Part shown: piece after piece, positions 16,935 through 25,920 of the stretch
Numbering within the stretch: position 1 is the first letter of the stretch
Layout of the letters: each line of letters opens with the position of its first letter
DNA from: an uncultured Roseovarius sp.
Lineage (GTDB): Bacteria; Pseudomonadota; Alphaproteobacteria; Rhodobacterales; Rhodobacteraceae
Reading direction: 5' to 3'
DNA length: 50,866 nt
Assembly: GCF_913054395.1 (NCBI RefSeq)
Contig: NZ_CAJXIP010000008.1
Coordinates: forward strand, 1 to 50,866
Notes under the pieces: model-generated
Databases searched by the model: none
What the model was told of the DNA's origin: nothing
Seen by the model: the letters and a program-made list of their open reading frames with translations, nothing else
Program-made: the position numbers and the translations under genes

Positions 16935-16969
16935 GTCAATGCATAGTGTCGCGCCTGTCGGGCCCGCGC

Positions 16970-17395
16970 TTAGCCCTGCGCGGCCAGAAACGCGTCAAGC
17001 CCGGCCTGGGCAACGTCGCGATCCTGTGCCGGCGTGCCCGAGCTAACGCCGATCCCGCCGACGACATCGCCGTCAACCACCACCGGAAGGCCGCCGCCAA
17101 CGACCATAAGCCGCCCGCCGATTGCCGAGGCAATGCCGTAAACCGGCGCGCCGGGCTGGCTGACTTCGCCATATTCATGGGTCGCCTTCTTGGCCCCCGA
17201 GGCGGTAAAGCTTTTGTCGATGGCGATGGTGATCGAGGTCACCTTGCCGCCATCCATCCGCTCGAAGGCCACGAGGTTGCCGCCCTCGTCGGTGATCGCG
17301 ATGCACATCGGCACGCCAATCTCGGCGGCGCGGGCACGGGCCCCCGCCAGCAATACGCCGGCATCGCCAAGGTCCAGTCTTTTGATCGTCATCAT
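16970..17395 (-). CDS. GlcG/HbpS family (DUF336) protein
   Basis: A 141-residue GlcG/HbpS-like protein without signal peptide. Visible family features: ITDEGGNLVAFERMDG (about residues 35-50), a helix with FTASGAKKATHEYGE, and the Gly-rich GGRLMVVGGGLPVVVDGDVVGGIGVSSGT. Family members bind haem or are found in glycolate and diol-utilisation operons; their molecular role is mostly unresolved. The gene lies 12 bp downstream of malate synthase G, the same partnership as GlcG with the glc genes in enteric bacteria, although no glycolate oxidase genes are present here. GGAGA precedes the start codon. Confidence 0.9.
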   Translation of the reverse strand: MMTIKRLDLGDAGVLLAGARARAAEIGVPMCIAITDEGGNLVAFERMDGGKVTSITIAIDKSFTASGAKKATHEYGEVSQPGAPVYGIASAIGGRLMVVGGGLPVVVDGDVVGGIGVSSGTPAQDRDVAQAGLDAFLAAQG

Positions 17396-17407
17396 GTCGG
17401 TCTCTCC

Positions 17408-19537
17408 TCAGATCGCCTTGGCGCAGCGGCGCGCGGCATGCAACAGCGGTTCGGTATACCCCGAAGGCTGTTCCGCGCCCTTGAAAATAAGATCGCGCGC
17501 GGCGTTGAACGCAACCCCGTCAAAACCCGGCGCCATCGGCACATATGCCGGATCGCCCGCATTCTGGGTATCCACCTTGGGGGCCATGCGCCGCAGCGAG
17601 GCATCGACCTCTTCCGGCGAGCAAATCCCGTGAATAAGCCAGTTGGCCAGGTATTGCGCCGAAATCCGCAGGGTGGCGCGGTCTTCCATCAGGGCCACAT
17701 CGTTGATGTCTGGCACCTTGGAACAGCCGATCCCCTGATCGACCCACCGCACCACATAGCCAAGGATCGACTGACAGGAATTGTCGAGCTCGCGCTGTAC
17801 CTCTTCGCCCGACAGGTTGCGCCCGATCATGAGCGGTGGCGTCAGAAGATCGCTGCGCGAGGCCTTTTCGCGTCCCTTCATCTCGTCCTGCACGGCGGCC
17901 ACATCAACGTGGTGGTAATGCGTGGCATGAAGCGTCGCCGCCGTCGGCGAGGGCACCCAAGCCGTATTTGCACCGGCAAGCGGATGGCCGACCTTGACCT
18001 TGAGCATCTCGCCCATGGCGTCGGGCTTGGCCCACATGCCCTTGCCGATCTGGCCCTTGCCGGACATGCCGGCGGCAAGACCCGCATCGACATTGCCCGC
18101 CTCATAGGCGGCGAGCCAGACGGCCCCCTGCATTTCGCCCTTGGGAATGACCGGCCCGGCCTGCATCGAAGTGTGGATTTCGTCGCCGGTACGATCGAGG
18201 AACCCGGTATTGATAAAGACGCAACGGTCCTTCACGGCCTTGATACAGGCCAGAAGGTTGGCCGAGGTGCGCCGCTCTTCGTCCATTACGCCAAGCTTTA
18301 CGGTATTGCGCGCAAGGCCAAGGATATCTTCGACCCGGCCATAAAGCGTATCGGCAAAGGCAACCTCTTCGGGGCCGTGCATCTTGGGCTTGACCACATA
18401 GACCGATCCCGCGCGCGAATTGCGCGCACCGGTCTTGGTCAGGTCATGCATCGCGGCGGCCACCGTAACAGCGGCGTCAAGCATGCCCTCGGGGGTCTCC
18501 TGACCATCCAGAAGCACAGCGTCGGTGGTCATCAGGTGGCCCACGTTGCGCACCAGAAGAACCGCGCGGCCCGGATGGGTCACGGGATTGCCCGCCGGAT
18601 CAAGGTATTCGACGTCCGCGTTAAGGCGACGGGTGATCACCGTGCCGCCTTTTTCGACCTCTTCGCTCAGATCGCCGCGCATCAGGCCAAGCCAGTTGGC
18701 ATAGACCACGCATTTGTCTTCGGCATCCACTGCGGCAACGGAATCTTCGCAATCCTGGATCGCCGTCAGCGCGCTTTCCAGGCGGATATCGGAAATGCCC
18801 GCCGGGTCGGTCTTGCCAATCGGCGATGTGCGGTCGATGACGATCTCGACCAACAGGCTGTTCACGCGCAGAAAGACGTTGCCGTTCTCTTTGTAGCCCG
18901 CGAATTGCGCGGCATCGGCAAGGCCGGTTTCCCCGGCCCCGGTGGTGACGCCAAGCGCGCCGCCCGCGACCTCAAGTGCGGTGACATCGGCCCATGATCC
19001 GGCCGCCAGCGGGGCGACGACATCAAGATGCGCGCGCGCCCAAGCGATGACCTCTGCGCCGCGAGCCGCGTCAAAGCCCTTGCCCTTTGGCGCGCCTTCA
19101 ATCGCATCGGTGCCGTAAAGCGCATCATAAAGGCTGCCCCAGCGAGCATTGGCGGCATTGAGCGCAAAGCGCGCATTCATCACCGGCACGACAAGCTGTG
19201 GCCCGGCGACACTGGCGATCTCGGGGTCGACATTCTGCGTTTCGACGGAAAACGGCTCTGGCTCGGGAAGCAGATAGCCGATCTCGCTCAGGAAGGCGCG
19301 ATAGGCCTCGCCATCAAGCGGCTGGCCGCGGCGCTCAAGGTGCCAGGCGTCGATCCTGGCCTGCAAATCCTCGCGCTTTTCAAGCAGGGCGGCATTGACA
19401 GGCCCCAGCTCGCGCAGCATTGCCGCGTAGCCGGACCAGAACTGATCGGCGGTTACGTTCAGAAGGATGTCGTTCTCGATCAGCGCTGCAAGAGGTTCAG
19501 CCACTGACAGGCCGTGGCGGTCTACATATGTGGTCAT
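17408..19537 (-). CDS. glcB: Malate synthase G
   Basis: Condenses glyoxylate with acetyl-CoA to malate in the cytoplasm. At 709 residues it has the length of the monomeric G isoform (about 720) rather than the shorter A isoform. Recognisable segments: the long N-terminal region with [22 protein letters not shown], the barrel segment [17 protein letters not shown], the active-site arginine region [11 protein letters not shown], and [17 protein letters not shown]. The C-terminal plug includes [27 protein letters not shown] ribosome site precedes the ATG. It is divergent from an IclR regulator and co-directional with the GlcG-like gene. Substrate probably comes from glycolate, purine or C2 metabolism rather than a local glyoxylate shunt gene. 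Confidence 0.97.
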   Translation of the reverse strand: MTTYVDRHGLSVAEPLAALIENDILLNVTADQFWSGYAAMLRELGPVNAALLEKREDLQARIDAWHLERRGQPLDGEAYRAFLSEIGYLLPEPEPFSVETQNVDPEIASVAGPQLVVPVMNARFALNAANARWGSLYDALYGTDAIEGAPKGKGFDAARGAEVIAWARAHLDVVAPLAAGSWADVTALEVAGGALGVTTGAGETGLADAAQFAGYKENGNVFLRVNSLLVEIVIDRTSPIGKTDPAGISDIRLESALTAIQDCEDSVAAVDAEDKCVVYANWLGLMRGDLSEEVEKGGTVITRRLNADVEYLDPAGNPVTHPGRAVLLVRNVGHLMTTDAVLLDGQETPEGMLDAAVTVAAAMHDLTKTGARNSRAGSVYVVKPKMHGPEEVAFADTLYGRVEDILGLARNTVKLGVMDEERRTSANLLACIKAVKDRCVFINTGFLDRTGDEIHTSMQAGPVIPKGEMQGAVWLAAYEAGNVDAGLAAGMSGKGQIGKGMWAKPDAMGEMLKVKVGHPLAGANTAWVPSPTAATLHATHYHHVDVAAVQDEMKGREKASRSDLLTPPLMIGRNLSGEEVQRELDNSCQSILGYVVRWVDQGIGCSKVPDINDVALMEDRATLRISAQYLANWLIHGICSPEEVDASLRRMAPKVDTQNAGDPAYVPMAPGFDGVAFNAARDLIFKGAEQPSGYTEPLLHAARRCAKAI

Positions 19538-19607
19538 GTCCGGTCTCCATTCATTTGTTCGGGGGCGTAACGCGGGATCACGAGACTTGTAAGAAAAGGA
19601 AAAATGT

Positions 19608-19624
19608 TTTCCATTGTATGGAAA
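19608..19624. promoter_or_regulatory. Palindromic site between glcB and iclR-type gene
   Basis: TTTCCAT-TGT-ATGGAAA is a perfect 17-bp palindrome in the 100-bp space between the divergent glcB and IclR genes. TGGAAA/TTTCCA half-sites are usual for IclR-family proteins, so the adjacent regulator very likely binds here (inference). It lies 14 bp before the regulator's ATG, which fits autorepression. Confidence 0.65.
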
Positions 19625-19637
19625 GGTATACCGAAAA

Positions 19638-20417
19638 ATGACTGATTCAAAGACAGAGGGCGTTCAATCCGTCGCGCGCGCGCTCAGGCTTCTCAAAATC
19701 CTGAGTCTGAACGACGAGGGCCTGCGCGTAAGCGATATCGCGCGACAGGCAGGGCTTGCCGTATCGACCACGCATCGGTTGCTGACCACGCTGGAACTTC
19801 AGCATTTCACCCAGTTCGAGCCGGATCGCGCGCTCTGGCATGTGGGCCGAGAGGCCTTTGCCGTGGGGGCGGCCTTTGGGCGGCGGCATAATTTCGTGGC
19901 CCCTGCCCTGCCCTATCTGCGCCGGTTGCGCGATCTCACGCGCGAGACCGCCAATCTTGGCATTCTCGATCAAGACGAGCTGGTGACCATAAGCCAGGTG
20001 GAAAGCCGCGAGATCATGCGTGCGATTTCGCCGCCGGGCGGGCGGGTACCGGCCTTTTGTTCGGGGATGGGCAAGGCGATCCTGGCCACATGGGAGGACG
20101 CCGATATCGCCGCCTTCGTTGCCCGCACCGGGTTTCACCCGATGACCAAGCGCTCGCATCGGAGCCTGACCACGGCGATGGTGGACATCAAGCGCATCCG
20201 CGCACAGGGCTATGCGCTGGATGACGAGGAACATGTGACCGGCCTGCGCTGTCTGGCGGCGGTGGTGTGGTCGGCGCAGGGCGAAGCGGCCTGCGCGATC
20301 TCGGTCTCGGGGCTTGCGGCGCGCCTGCCGGATACGCGGCTTGATGCCATCGGCAAACAGGTGGCCGAAGCGGCGGATGAACTTACCGCAAAGCTTGGCG
20401 GTCATCCGCCCGGTTGA
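19638..20417 (+). CDS. IclR-family transcriptional regulator (likely controls glcB)
   Basis: A 259-residue regulator with an N-terminal winged helix-turn-helix ([39 protein letters not shown]) and a C-terminal IclR effector domain ([28 protein letters not shown]). ATG 19638 is preferred; an upstream in-frame ATG at 19614 overlaps the palindromic site and would make it part of the gene. It is divergent from glcB-glcG-like and probably senses a C2 compound such as glyoxylate. Its stop overlaps the convergent hydrolase gene by 16 bases. Confidence 0.9.
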   Translation: MTDSKTEGVQSVARALRLLKILSLNDEGLRVSDIARQAGLAVSTTHRLLTTLELQHFTQFEPDRALWHVGREAFAVGAAFGRRHNFVAPALPYLRRLRDLTRETANLGILDQDELVTISQVESREIMRAISPPGGRVPAFCSGMGKAILATWEDADIAAFVARTGFHPMTKRSHRSLTTAMVDIKRIRAQGYALDDEEHVTGLRCLAAVVWSAQGEAACAISVSGLAARLPDTRLDAIGKQVAEAADELTAKLGGHPPG

Positions 20418-21199
20418 TCGCCACCCAGAAAATCGGCCAGAAGCATGTTGAACAGCATGGGCTTTTCAAGGTGCGCGGCATGGGCGGTGCCGGGTAGCAC
20501 AGCAAGGCGCGCATCCGCCAGCCCCTCCCAGAGCGCCTGAACCTGCGGCCAGCGATAGGACCGGTCGCCATCGCCCCATATCACCAGCGCGGGCATGGTG
20601 AGCCCGGAAAGCGCCGCGCGCCCGTCCCAATGCGCCATCGCATCCAGCGCCGCCAAAGCGGTGGCGGTGCTGGCCCGGCGGCCAAGCGAGGCGACAAGAT
20701 CATATCCCCGCCCCGCGCTGCCCTGCCGAAACCATGTGGCGCCGATCCGGGCAATGGTTTCGGCCACCCCGTCGGCGCGCAGGCGCTCGCGGGAGGTCTC
20801 GATCGGCTCGAACCGGTCGGGCATCATGCCAAGCGGCCCGGTGCCATAAAGCACAAGACGCGTGACGCGATGAGGCACAAGCCGGGCCAGTTCCTGGGCG
20901 ATCATGCCACCCATCGAGTGCCCCAGAAGGGTGAACTCGGTCACGTCGAGATCATCGAGAAGGGCCAGAACCGCCCGCGCGAAATCGCCGATGCGATCCG
21001 GGCCCTGCTGATCGGCATTGCCGCCGCAGCCGGGAAGATCCGGCGCGATCACGTCAAAGCCCGGCGCGAAATGCGCGATCATGTCGTGCCACTGATCGGC
21101 CCCGCCGAGATAGCCATGCACCAGCACCAGCGCCGGCCCCGACCCGGCGCGCCGATAGCTCTGCGGCACGGCGCTCAACGCATCTGGTCGGGCAGCCAT
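20402..21199 (-). CDS. Alpha/beta hydrolase
   Basis: A 265-residue alpha/beta-hydrolase-fold enzyme. The oxyanion HG motif is LVLVHGYLGG, the nucleophile elbow is GHSMGG with Ser95, the acid is probably in WGDGDRS, and the histidine is in GTAHAAHLEKP. The start is ATG 21199, with GGAGACTG upstream, inside the 3' end of the TRAP large-subunit gene (25-bp overlap), so it belongs to the TRAP operon. A likely job is hydrolysing an ester or lactone related to the transported acid. Substrate cannot be inferred further. Confidence 0.88.
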   Translation of the reverse strand: MAARPDALSAVPQSYRRAGSGPALVLVHGYLGGADQWHDMIAHFAPGFDVIAPDLPGCGGNADQQGPDRIGDFARAVLALLDDLDVTEFTLLGHSMGGMIAQELARLVPHRVTRLVLYGTGPLGMMPDRFEPIETSRERLRADGVAETIARIGATWFRQGSAGRGYDLVASLGRRASTATALAALDAMAHWDGRAALSGLTMPALVIWGDGDRSYRWPQVQALWEGLADARLAVLPGTAHAAHLEKPMLFNMLLADFLGGDQPGG

Positions 21200-22476
21200 A
21201 GGGCAGTCTCCGGCCAGAGGATCAGAAGCGCGATCAGCGCCACAAGCGCGCCGATAAAGGGCAGGCATCCCATGATCACATCGCCGATGGTGACCTGCCC
21301 GCGCCCGATGCCCTGAATGACATAGAGGTTAAGGCCCACGGGCGGCGTCAGCACCGCGATCTCCATGGTGATGGTATAGACCACGCCGAACCAGATCAGA
21401 TCGAAGCCCGCCGCCGACATCAGCGGATAGATCGTCGGAAGGGTGATGAAGGTCATCGAGACCGGCTCAAGGAACATGCCGAGCACGATGTAGAATGCCA
21501 GCACGATGACCAGCACCACATAGGGCGACAGATCGAAGCTCAGGAAAAGTTCGGTGAATTGCTGCGGCACCCGGTAATAGGTCAGAACGAACCCGAACAG
21601 CACCCCCGCCGACAACAGCAGACCAAGATAGCCCATGGTGCGCATGGTCGCGAAAAGCGCCTCTTTAAATCCCAGCCAAGTCAGCCCGCCGATGCCAAAG
21701 GCAAGGGCCACGGTCAACAGGGCGGCCACGGCGGCGGCCTCGGTCGGGGTGGCAATACCGGCGTAAATCGCGACGGTGATCACCAGACCGATCAGCAGGA
21801 TCGGCCCGACGGTGGCGAAAATCTGCATCAGCGGCATGCGCATCGCGTCTTCGCGGTTCGGAATGTCCTGCGGGCGCAGGATGCCCCAGATCAGCACCAC
21901 GACGACAAAGGCCGTGACCAGGACCAACCCCGGAATGACGTCCGCGATGAACAGATCGCCAATGCTCTGATCGGTGACAATGCCGTAAAACAGCAGGATC
22001 AGGCTTGGCGGGATCAGCACCGAAAGCGTACCCCCTGCCGCCAAAACCCCGGCCGAAAGCCGCTTGCCATAGCCAAGCCGGAGCATTTCCGGCAGGGCCA
22101 CACCACCAATCGTCAGCGCCCCGACCATCGACGAGCCGCAAACCGCGCCGAACCCGGCACAGGCCCCGATCGAGCCATAGGCGGCAGAGCCGCGAATGCG
22201 CACGCCCTGATGCAGGAACTGATAGAGGTTCGGACCGATCCGCGACTTGCCGATCAATTCGCCAAGAAAGACGAAAAGCGGCACCGCCAGCAGGATATAG
22301 TCGATCCACACGCCCCAGAGCTTGAGTTGCGACGACACCAGCGAGGTCTGGAAACTCTGGATTTGCCAGAGAAACGGCAAAGAGGCCGCCGCCAGTGCGA
22401 AGGGGATCGGCAGGCCGATGGCAATCAGCAGCATCAACAGCCCCAGAAGGCCAAGGCCGACTTCGTACCATTCCAT
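21175..22476 (-). CDS. TRAP transporter large membrane subunit (DctM family), system 1
   Basis: A 433-residue, about 12-helix protein forming the translocation channel of a tripartite ATP-independent periplasmic transporter, which takes up organic acids using a sodium gradient. Family signatures include the N-terminal LLMLLIAIGLPIPFALA, GSIGACAGFGAVCGSSMVGALTIGGVALPEM, AAGGTLSVLIPPSLILLFYGIVTDQSIGDLFIAD and the C-terminal ILTPPVGLNLYVIQGI-like segment. The start follows the small-subunit stop by one base and its end overlaps the hydrolase gene, so the genes form one dctP-dctQ-dctM-hydrolase operon. Confidence 0.95.
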   Translation of the reverse strand: MEWYEVGLGLLGLLMLLIAIGLPIPFALAAASLPFLWQIQSFQTSLVSSQLKLWGVWIDYILLAVPLFVFLGELIGKSRIGPNLYQFLHQGVRIRGSAAYGSIGACAGFGAVCGSSMVGALTIGGVALPEMLRLGYGKRLSAGVLAAGGTLSVLIPPSLILLFYGIVTDQSIGDLFIADVIPGLVLVTAFVVVVLIWGILRPQDIPNREDAMRMPLMQIFATVGPILLIGLVITVAIYAGIATPTEAAAVAALLTVALAFGIGGLTWLGFKEALFATMRTMGYLGLLLSAGVLFGFVLTYYRVPQQFTELFLSFDLSPYVVLVIVLAFYIVLGMFLEPVSMTFITLPTIYPLMSAAGFDLIWFGVVYTITMEIAVLTPPVGLNLYVIQGIGRGQVTIGDVIMGCLPFIGALVALIALLILWPETALWLPDQMR

Positions 22477-22477
22477 G

Positions 22478-22987
22478 TCAGATCTCCGATTTCAGGTCGC
22501 GGGCCGGGGTCACCACCAGTCGTGCGAACCGCAATGCCGCGTAGATTGAAAACAGCACAAGCGCCGCCGCGCCCGGTGCCCAGAATGCATAGCGCGGCCA
22601 GAGCAGGATTTCCGACGAGGCCCCGGATTTGAACGCCCCCATGGTGGCCTTGATCGCCGCCAGCGAGAAGAACAGCCCCACCGCCAGCATCAGCCCCATG
22701 TTGAGCAGGGCAAAGCCCTTGCGCGCATCAGGCCCGAACCTGTCGGTCAGCATGGTCACGCGCGGATAGGCATCTTCGCGCAGCGCATAGGCAAGCCCGG
22801 CAAAGGCCACCGGAAACAGCAGGAGCGCGGTTGCCTCGGTCACCATCCGGTCGGGCGCGTTCATCGCATAGCGGGTGAATACCCCGTAACTGATCCAGAC
22901 CATCTGGATCAGGACGAGCACACCCCCGAGAGCGGCCATGAAGATCACCACGCGCTCAAACAGCGCGATCGTGCGAGAGAGGGACAT
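22478..22987 (-). CDS. TRAP transporter small membrane subunit (DctQ family), system 1
   Basis: A 169-residue four-helix membrane protein, the small subunit that pairs with DctM. The start MSLSRTIALFERV at 22987 has GGAGGC seven bases upstream; the longer open frame lacks such a site. The motif DRMVTEATALLLFPVAFAGLAYALREDAYPRVTM is typical of DctQ (helix 2 and following loop). It lies 69 bp after the binding-protein gene and 1 bp before dctM. Confidence 0.93.
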   Translation of the reverse strand: MSLSRTIALFERVVIFMAALGGVLVLIQMVWISYGVFTRYAMNAPDRMVTEATALLLFPVAFAGLAYALREDAYPRVTMLTDRFGPDARKGFALLNMGLMLAVGLFFSLAAIKATMGAFKSGASSEILLWPRYAFWAPGAAALVLFSIYAALRFARLVVTPARDLKSEI

Positions 22988-23056
22988 GAGACTGCCTCCG
23001 GTTTTGCGGGATTGGCCCGCCCCGGCATTGCCAGGGACGGGCCGAATGGGCACGGC

Positions 23057-24049
23057 TTATGGCGCGTGCGAGGCGAAAAGCGCGCGGATATCGCCCGCCA
23101 GATCGCCGCCACAGGCCGCATCGACCTCTTTGTCCCAAGTGCCCTGCACGCTGTCGATCAGGGCCATGCGCTGATCCTGCGGGATCGACACAGCGGCACC
23201 GCCGCCCTTCATCACCGCATTGCCAACGCGCTGATCGACCCAGTCTTCATAGCGCGGCTTGAGCCAGGTTTCGGTCTCGCTGGCGGCGGCCATCACCGCG
23301 GCCTGTTCGTCGGCACTCATGCTGTTGAACTTGTCGAGGTTCATCATGTAGTTGATATTGCCGTAAAACAGGTTGGCGTTGACCATATAGGGCATCACAT
23401 CCCAGAGCTTCCAGCTTGAATAGGTGGCAACGCCCATGTTGATGCCGTCCACCACGCCGCGCTCGGCCGATTGGAACACTTCCTTGGGGGCCACGAAAAC
23501 CGGCTGACCGCCCCAGGTTTCGATCATCAGGCTGACCAGCGGCCCGATCGAGCGCACGAGCTTGCCGTCAAGCTTGCCGAGATCTTCGATGCCATCCTCG
23601 AACCACCATTCCTGATCGTAGGAATAATTCGAGTTGAAGACCGGCACGAGATTGACCTTGGCCGCCTCGTCCTTGACCAGCGCGGCATAACCCGCGTCAA
23701 GCGCGACCTGATTTTCAAGATCAATCGCCACCGGGTAAAGCGAGGTCACGCGATAGCACGGCAAGCGCTCGTCGGCGGGAATCCAGCTCATGTCGGAGAC
23801 ACCGCCCTGAACCGCGTCAACCCCTTCGGACCAGCCATGCAGCGTGGCAGAGGGGAAGATTTCAACCTTGACGCTGCCGCCGGTCTTTTCACTGACCAGT
23901 TCGGCAAAATGCACGAAACCATCGTAGCGGATATCGGCCTCGTTCACATAGGTCGACAGACGGATCACGGTTTCCGCCGTAGCGGGTAGCGCGGTGCTCG
24001 CGAGTGCGGCGGCAACGATGGGGGCCAGCGCTTTGCTTGTAAGTGTCAT
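23057..24049 (-). CDS. TRAP transporter substrate-binding protein (DctP family), system 1
   Basis: A 330-residue periplasmic binding protein. The start is ATG 24049 with GGAGAG upstream; a Sec signal peptide ends at ATAE (about residue 25). Mature features are typical of DctP proteins: FVHFAELVSEKTGGSVKVEIFPSATLHGWSEGVDAVQGG, GGQPVFVAPKEVFQSAERGVVDG and a C-terminal helical region. The conserved substrate arginine is probably in GKLVRSIGPL. The ligand is unknown. It heads the operon; the LysR gene is divergent. Confidence 0.93.
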   Translation of the reverse strand: MTLTSKALAPIVAAALASTALPATAETVIRLSTYVNEADIRYDGFVHFAELVSEKTGGSVKVEIFPSATLHGWSEGVDAVQGGVSDMSWIPADERLPCYRVTSLYPVAIDLENQVALDAGYAALVKDEAAKVNLVPVFNSNYSYDQEWWFEDGIEDLGKLDGKLVRSIGPLVSLMIETWGGQPVFVAPKEVFQSAERGVVDGINMGVATYSSWKLWDVMPYMVNANLFYGNINYMMNLDKFNSMSADEQAAVMAAASETETWLKPRYEDWVDQRVGNAVMKGGGAAVSIPQDQRMALIDSVQGTWDKEVDAACGGDLAGDIRALFASHAP

Positions 24050-24158
24050 GTGTCTCTCCTGTTGGGTTGAGAAGTGGGAACTGGCCGTTGGTCCGGCCTT
24101 GTTTTCATGTCTCAAGCCTAGGCAAGTGCGGCGTCAAAATGCCAATTCAAACATGGTC

Positions 24159-24171
24159 TGGAACTATTCCA
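24159..24171. promoter_or_regulatory. Small palindrome between TRAP-1 operon and LysR gene
   Basis: TGGAA-CTA-TTCCA is a perfect 13-bp palindrome in the 179-bp divergent spacer between the first TRAP operon and the LysR gene. It is a candidate LysR recognition site, though shorter than many and without the usual T-N11-A form. No clear -35/-10 pair could be assigned. Confidence 0.35.
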
Positions 24172-24228
24172 ATCTTGCATGATTTCAGAAACCACCCCAT
24201 TCTGTGCTTTGAAAGCGGGGGATGGGCG

Positions 24229-25125
24229 ATGGATATCAACTGGTTGCGGGATTTTGTCTGTCTCGGGCGCACATTGAATTTCACCCGCGCCGCGGAAGAG
24301 AGAAACATCACCCAATCCGCCTTCAGCCGCCGGATCAAATCGCTGGAAAACTGGCTTGGCGAGCCGCTGATTGATCGCGCGACCTATCCGGTGCGCCTGT
24401 CATCGGGCGGAGAGGCGTTTCTGCCGATTGCCCAGGACACCATCGCGCAGCTGACCGAGGCGCGTCAGGCGATCCGTCAGGCCGCCAGTTCCGACGCCCG
24501 CTTTCAGCGCTTTGCGGTGCTGCACGCGATTTCGCTCAATTTCCTGTCGCCGCGCCTTGGCGCACTTGAGGCGGCACACCCCGAGTTGCGCACGCGGGTA
24601 ATTTCCGACAGCCTTTCAACCTGTTGCCAGTTGCTTGCCGAAGGGTCATGCGAGTTCCTCATGTATTACCGCCATCAGGACGTGGCGCCGGTGATGGACG
24701 AGACACAATTCGTGCGCAAGGATATCGGGCGCGAGATATTGCTGCCGGTGGCCGAGGCCGGTGTCGCCACCCGCAAGGGCTGGTATCTGCCGGGCAAGAC
24801 CGGGCAGGACATCCCCTATCTGTCCTATGACCCCAACACCTTTCTGGGCACAGTCGTCGATCAGATCATCGGCGGTCGGACCACGTCGCTCGTGCAGCGC
24901 TACAGGGATGCGCTTGCCGAGGCTCTCAAGCGGCGCGCCCTTGGCGGCAGCGGGGTGGCCTGGCTTCCCGAAAGCTCGGTCACGCAGGAACTGGCAAGCG
25001 GGCGACTTGTGCGTGTGGGCGGGCGCGACTGGCAGGCGCGGATGACGATCTCGCTGTTTTGTTCGCCCGAGAAACTGGACGAGACCGGCCGCCTGATCTG
25101 GGAGAGTTTTCCCGAGATTTCCTAG
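24229..25125 (+). CDS. LysR-family transcriptional regulator
   Basis: A 298-residue LysR protein. The N-terminal winged helix-turn-helix is MDINWLRDFVCLGRTLNFTRAAEERNITQSAFSRRIKSLENWLGEPLIDR; the remainder is the LysR substrate-binding domain. ATG 24229 is chosen because the HTH starts right there and GGGGG lies upstream; the longer frame begins inside the divergent promoter. As usual for LysR genes it is transcribed away from its probable target, the TRAP-1/hydrolase operon. The co-inducer is probably the transported acid (inference). It converges on an IclR gene 17 bp further on. Confidence 0.92.
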   Translation: MDINWLRDFVCLGRTLNFTRAAEERNITQSAFSRRIKSLENWLGEPLIDRATYPVRLSSGGEAFLPIAQDTIAQLTEARQAIRQAASSDARFQRFAVLHAISLNFLSPRLGALEAAHPELRTRVISDSLSTCCQLLAEGSCEFLMYYRHQDVAPVMDETQFVRKDIGREILLPVAEAGVATRKGWYLPGKTGQDIPYLSYDPNTFLGTVVDQIIGGRTTSLVQRYRDALAEALKRRALGGSGVAWLPESSVTQELASGRLVRVGGRDWQARMTISLFCSPEKLDETGRLIWESFPEIS

Positions 25126-25142
25126 CGCGGCCCCTGCCCCGT

Positions 25143-25907
25143 TCAGGTGATCAGCGCCGACAGCTCTCTTCCGGCGGCATGCATCGCCTCGCGGTATTCA
25201 AGCGCGCGGGCGATATCAAAGCGTTGCGTCGGGGCGTGGAACGACAAGGTGGCAATCAGCCGGTCATTCGTATCCAGAAGCGGCACCGCAATTGCGATCA
25301 TGTCGGTCAGGAATTCCTCGCGGTCCAGCGAATAGCCCTGCTTTCTTATCGTTTCCACCTCGTCCAGAAGCATGTCGATATCGGTGATCGTGTTGGGCGT
25401 TCTGGCGACAAGATCGGTCGCCGCCAGATAGCGCTTGAGATGCGAAGGCACCAGTGAACTCAGGTACATCTTGCCGCTGGCGGTGCAATAGAACGGCACC
25501 CGCGTGCCAACCTGAAGCTGGATGCGCAGCGGCCATTCGGTCTCGATCCGTTCGACATAGACCATCGCATCGCGGTCCGGCAGCGCGATATTGCAGGTCT
25601 CGCCAATCTCTCGGCTCAGCTTTTGCAGGATCGCCTGACGGGCGGTTCTGATCCTGAGCGAGGACAGAATCCCCCCCGCCATCGTGCGCAGGCGCGGCCC
25701 CGGAGAATAGCTTCGCCCGTCGAGGTCGCGCTGCACAAAGCCTTCTTCCTCGAGCGTCATGAACAGCCGGTGAATGGTCGGCTTGGGCAGGCCAAGCTTT
25801 GCGTTCACCTCGGTCGGGGTCAACGGGACTCCGGCACGCGCCATCTCTTCGATCACGAGCAGCAATCTCAGGTTCGTCGGGATGGTATCGTGTTTGTCGC
25901 CCTCCAT
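25143..25907 (-). CDS. IclR-family transcriptional regulator
   Basis: A 254-residue IclR protein: winged HTH (about residues 10-70, VPLTPTEVNAKLGLPKPTIHRLFMTLEEEG) and effector domain (FYCTASGKMYLSSL, LDREEFLTDMIAIAVPLLD). GGAAGG precedes the ATG. It lies 13 bp downstream of the second TRAP large subunit and on the same strand, so it is probably the last gene of that operon and may control it and the divergent GMC oxidoreductase. It is distinct from the IclR protein near glcB. Confidence 0.92.
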   Translation of the reverse strand: MEGDKHDTIPTNLRLLLVIEEMARAGVPLTPTEVNAKLGLPKPTIHRLFMTLEEEGFVQRDLDGRSYSPGPRLRTMAGGILSSLRIRTARQAILQKLSREIGETCNIALPDRDAMVYVERIETEWPLRIQLQVGTRVPFYCTASGKMYLSSLVPSHLKRYLAATDLVARTPNTITDIDMLLDEVETIRKQGYSLDREEFLTDMIAIAVPLLDTNDRLIATLSFHAPTQRFDIARALEYREAMHAAGRELSALIT

Positions 25908-25920
25908 GCCCAGCCTTCCA

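Noticed and set aside
16898..18997. A 699-codon open frame on the plus strand.
   Set aside because: It lies opposite malate synthase G and the GlcG-like gene and crosses their terminator; no domain is visible.
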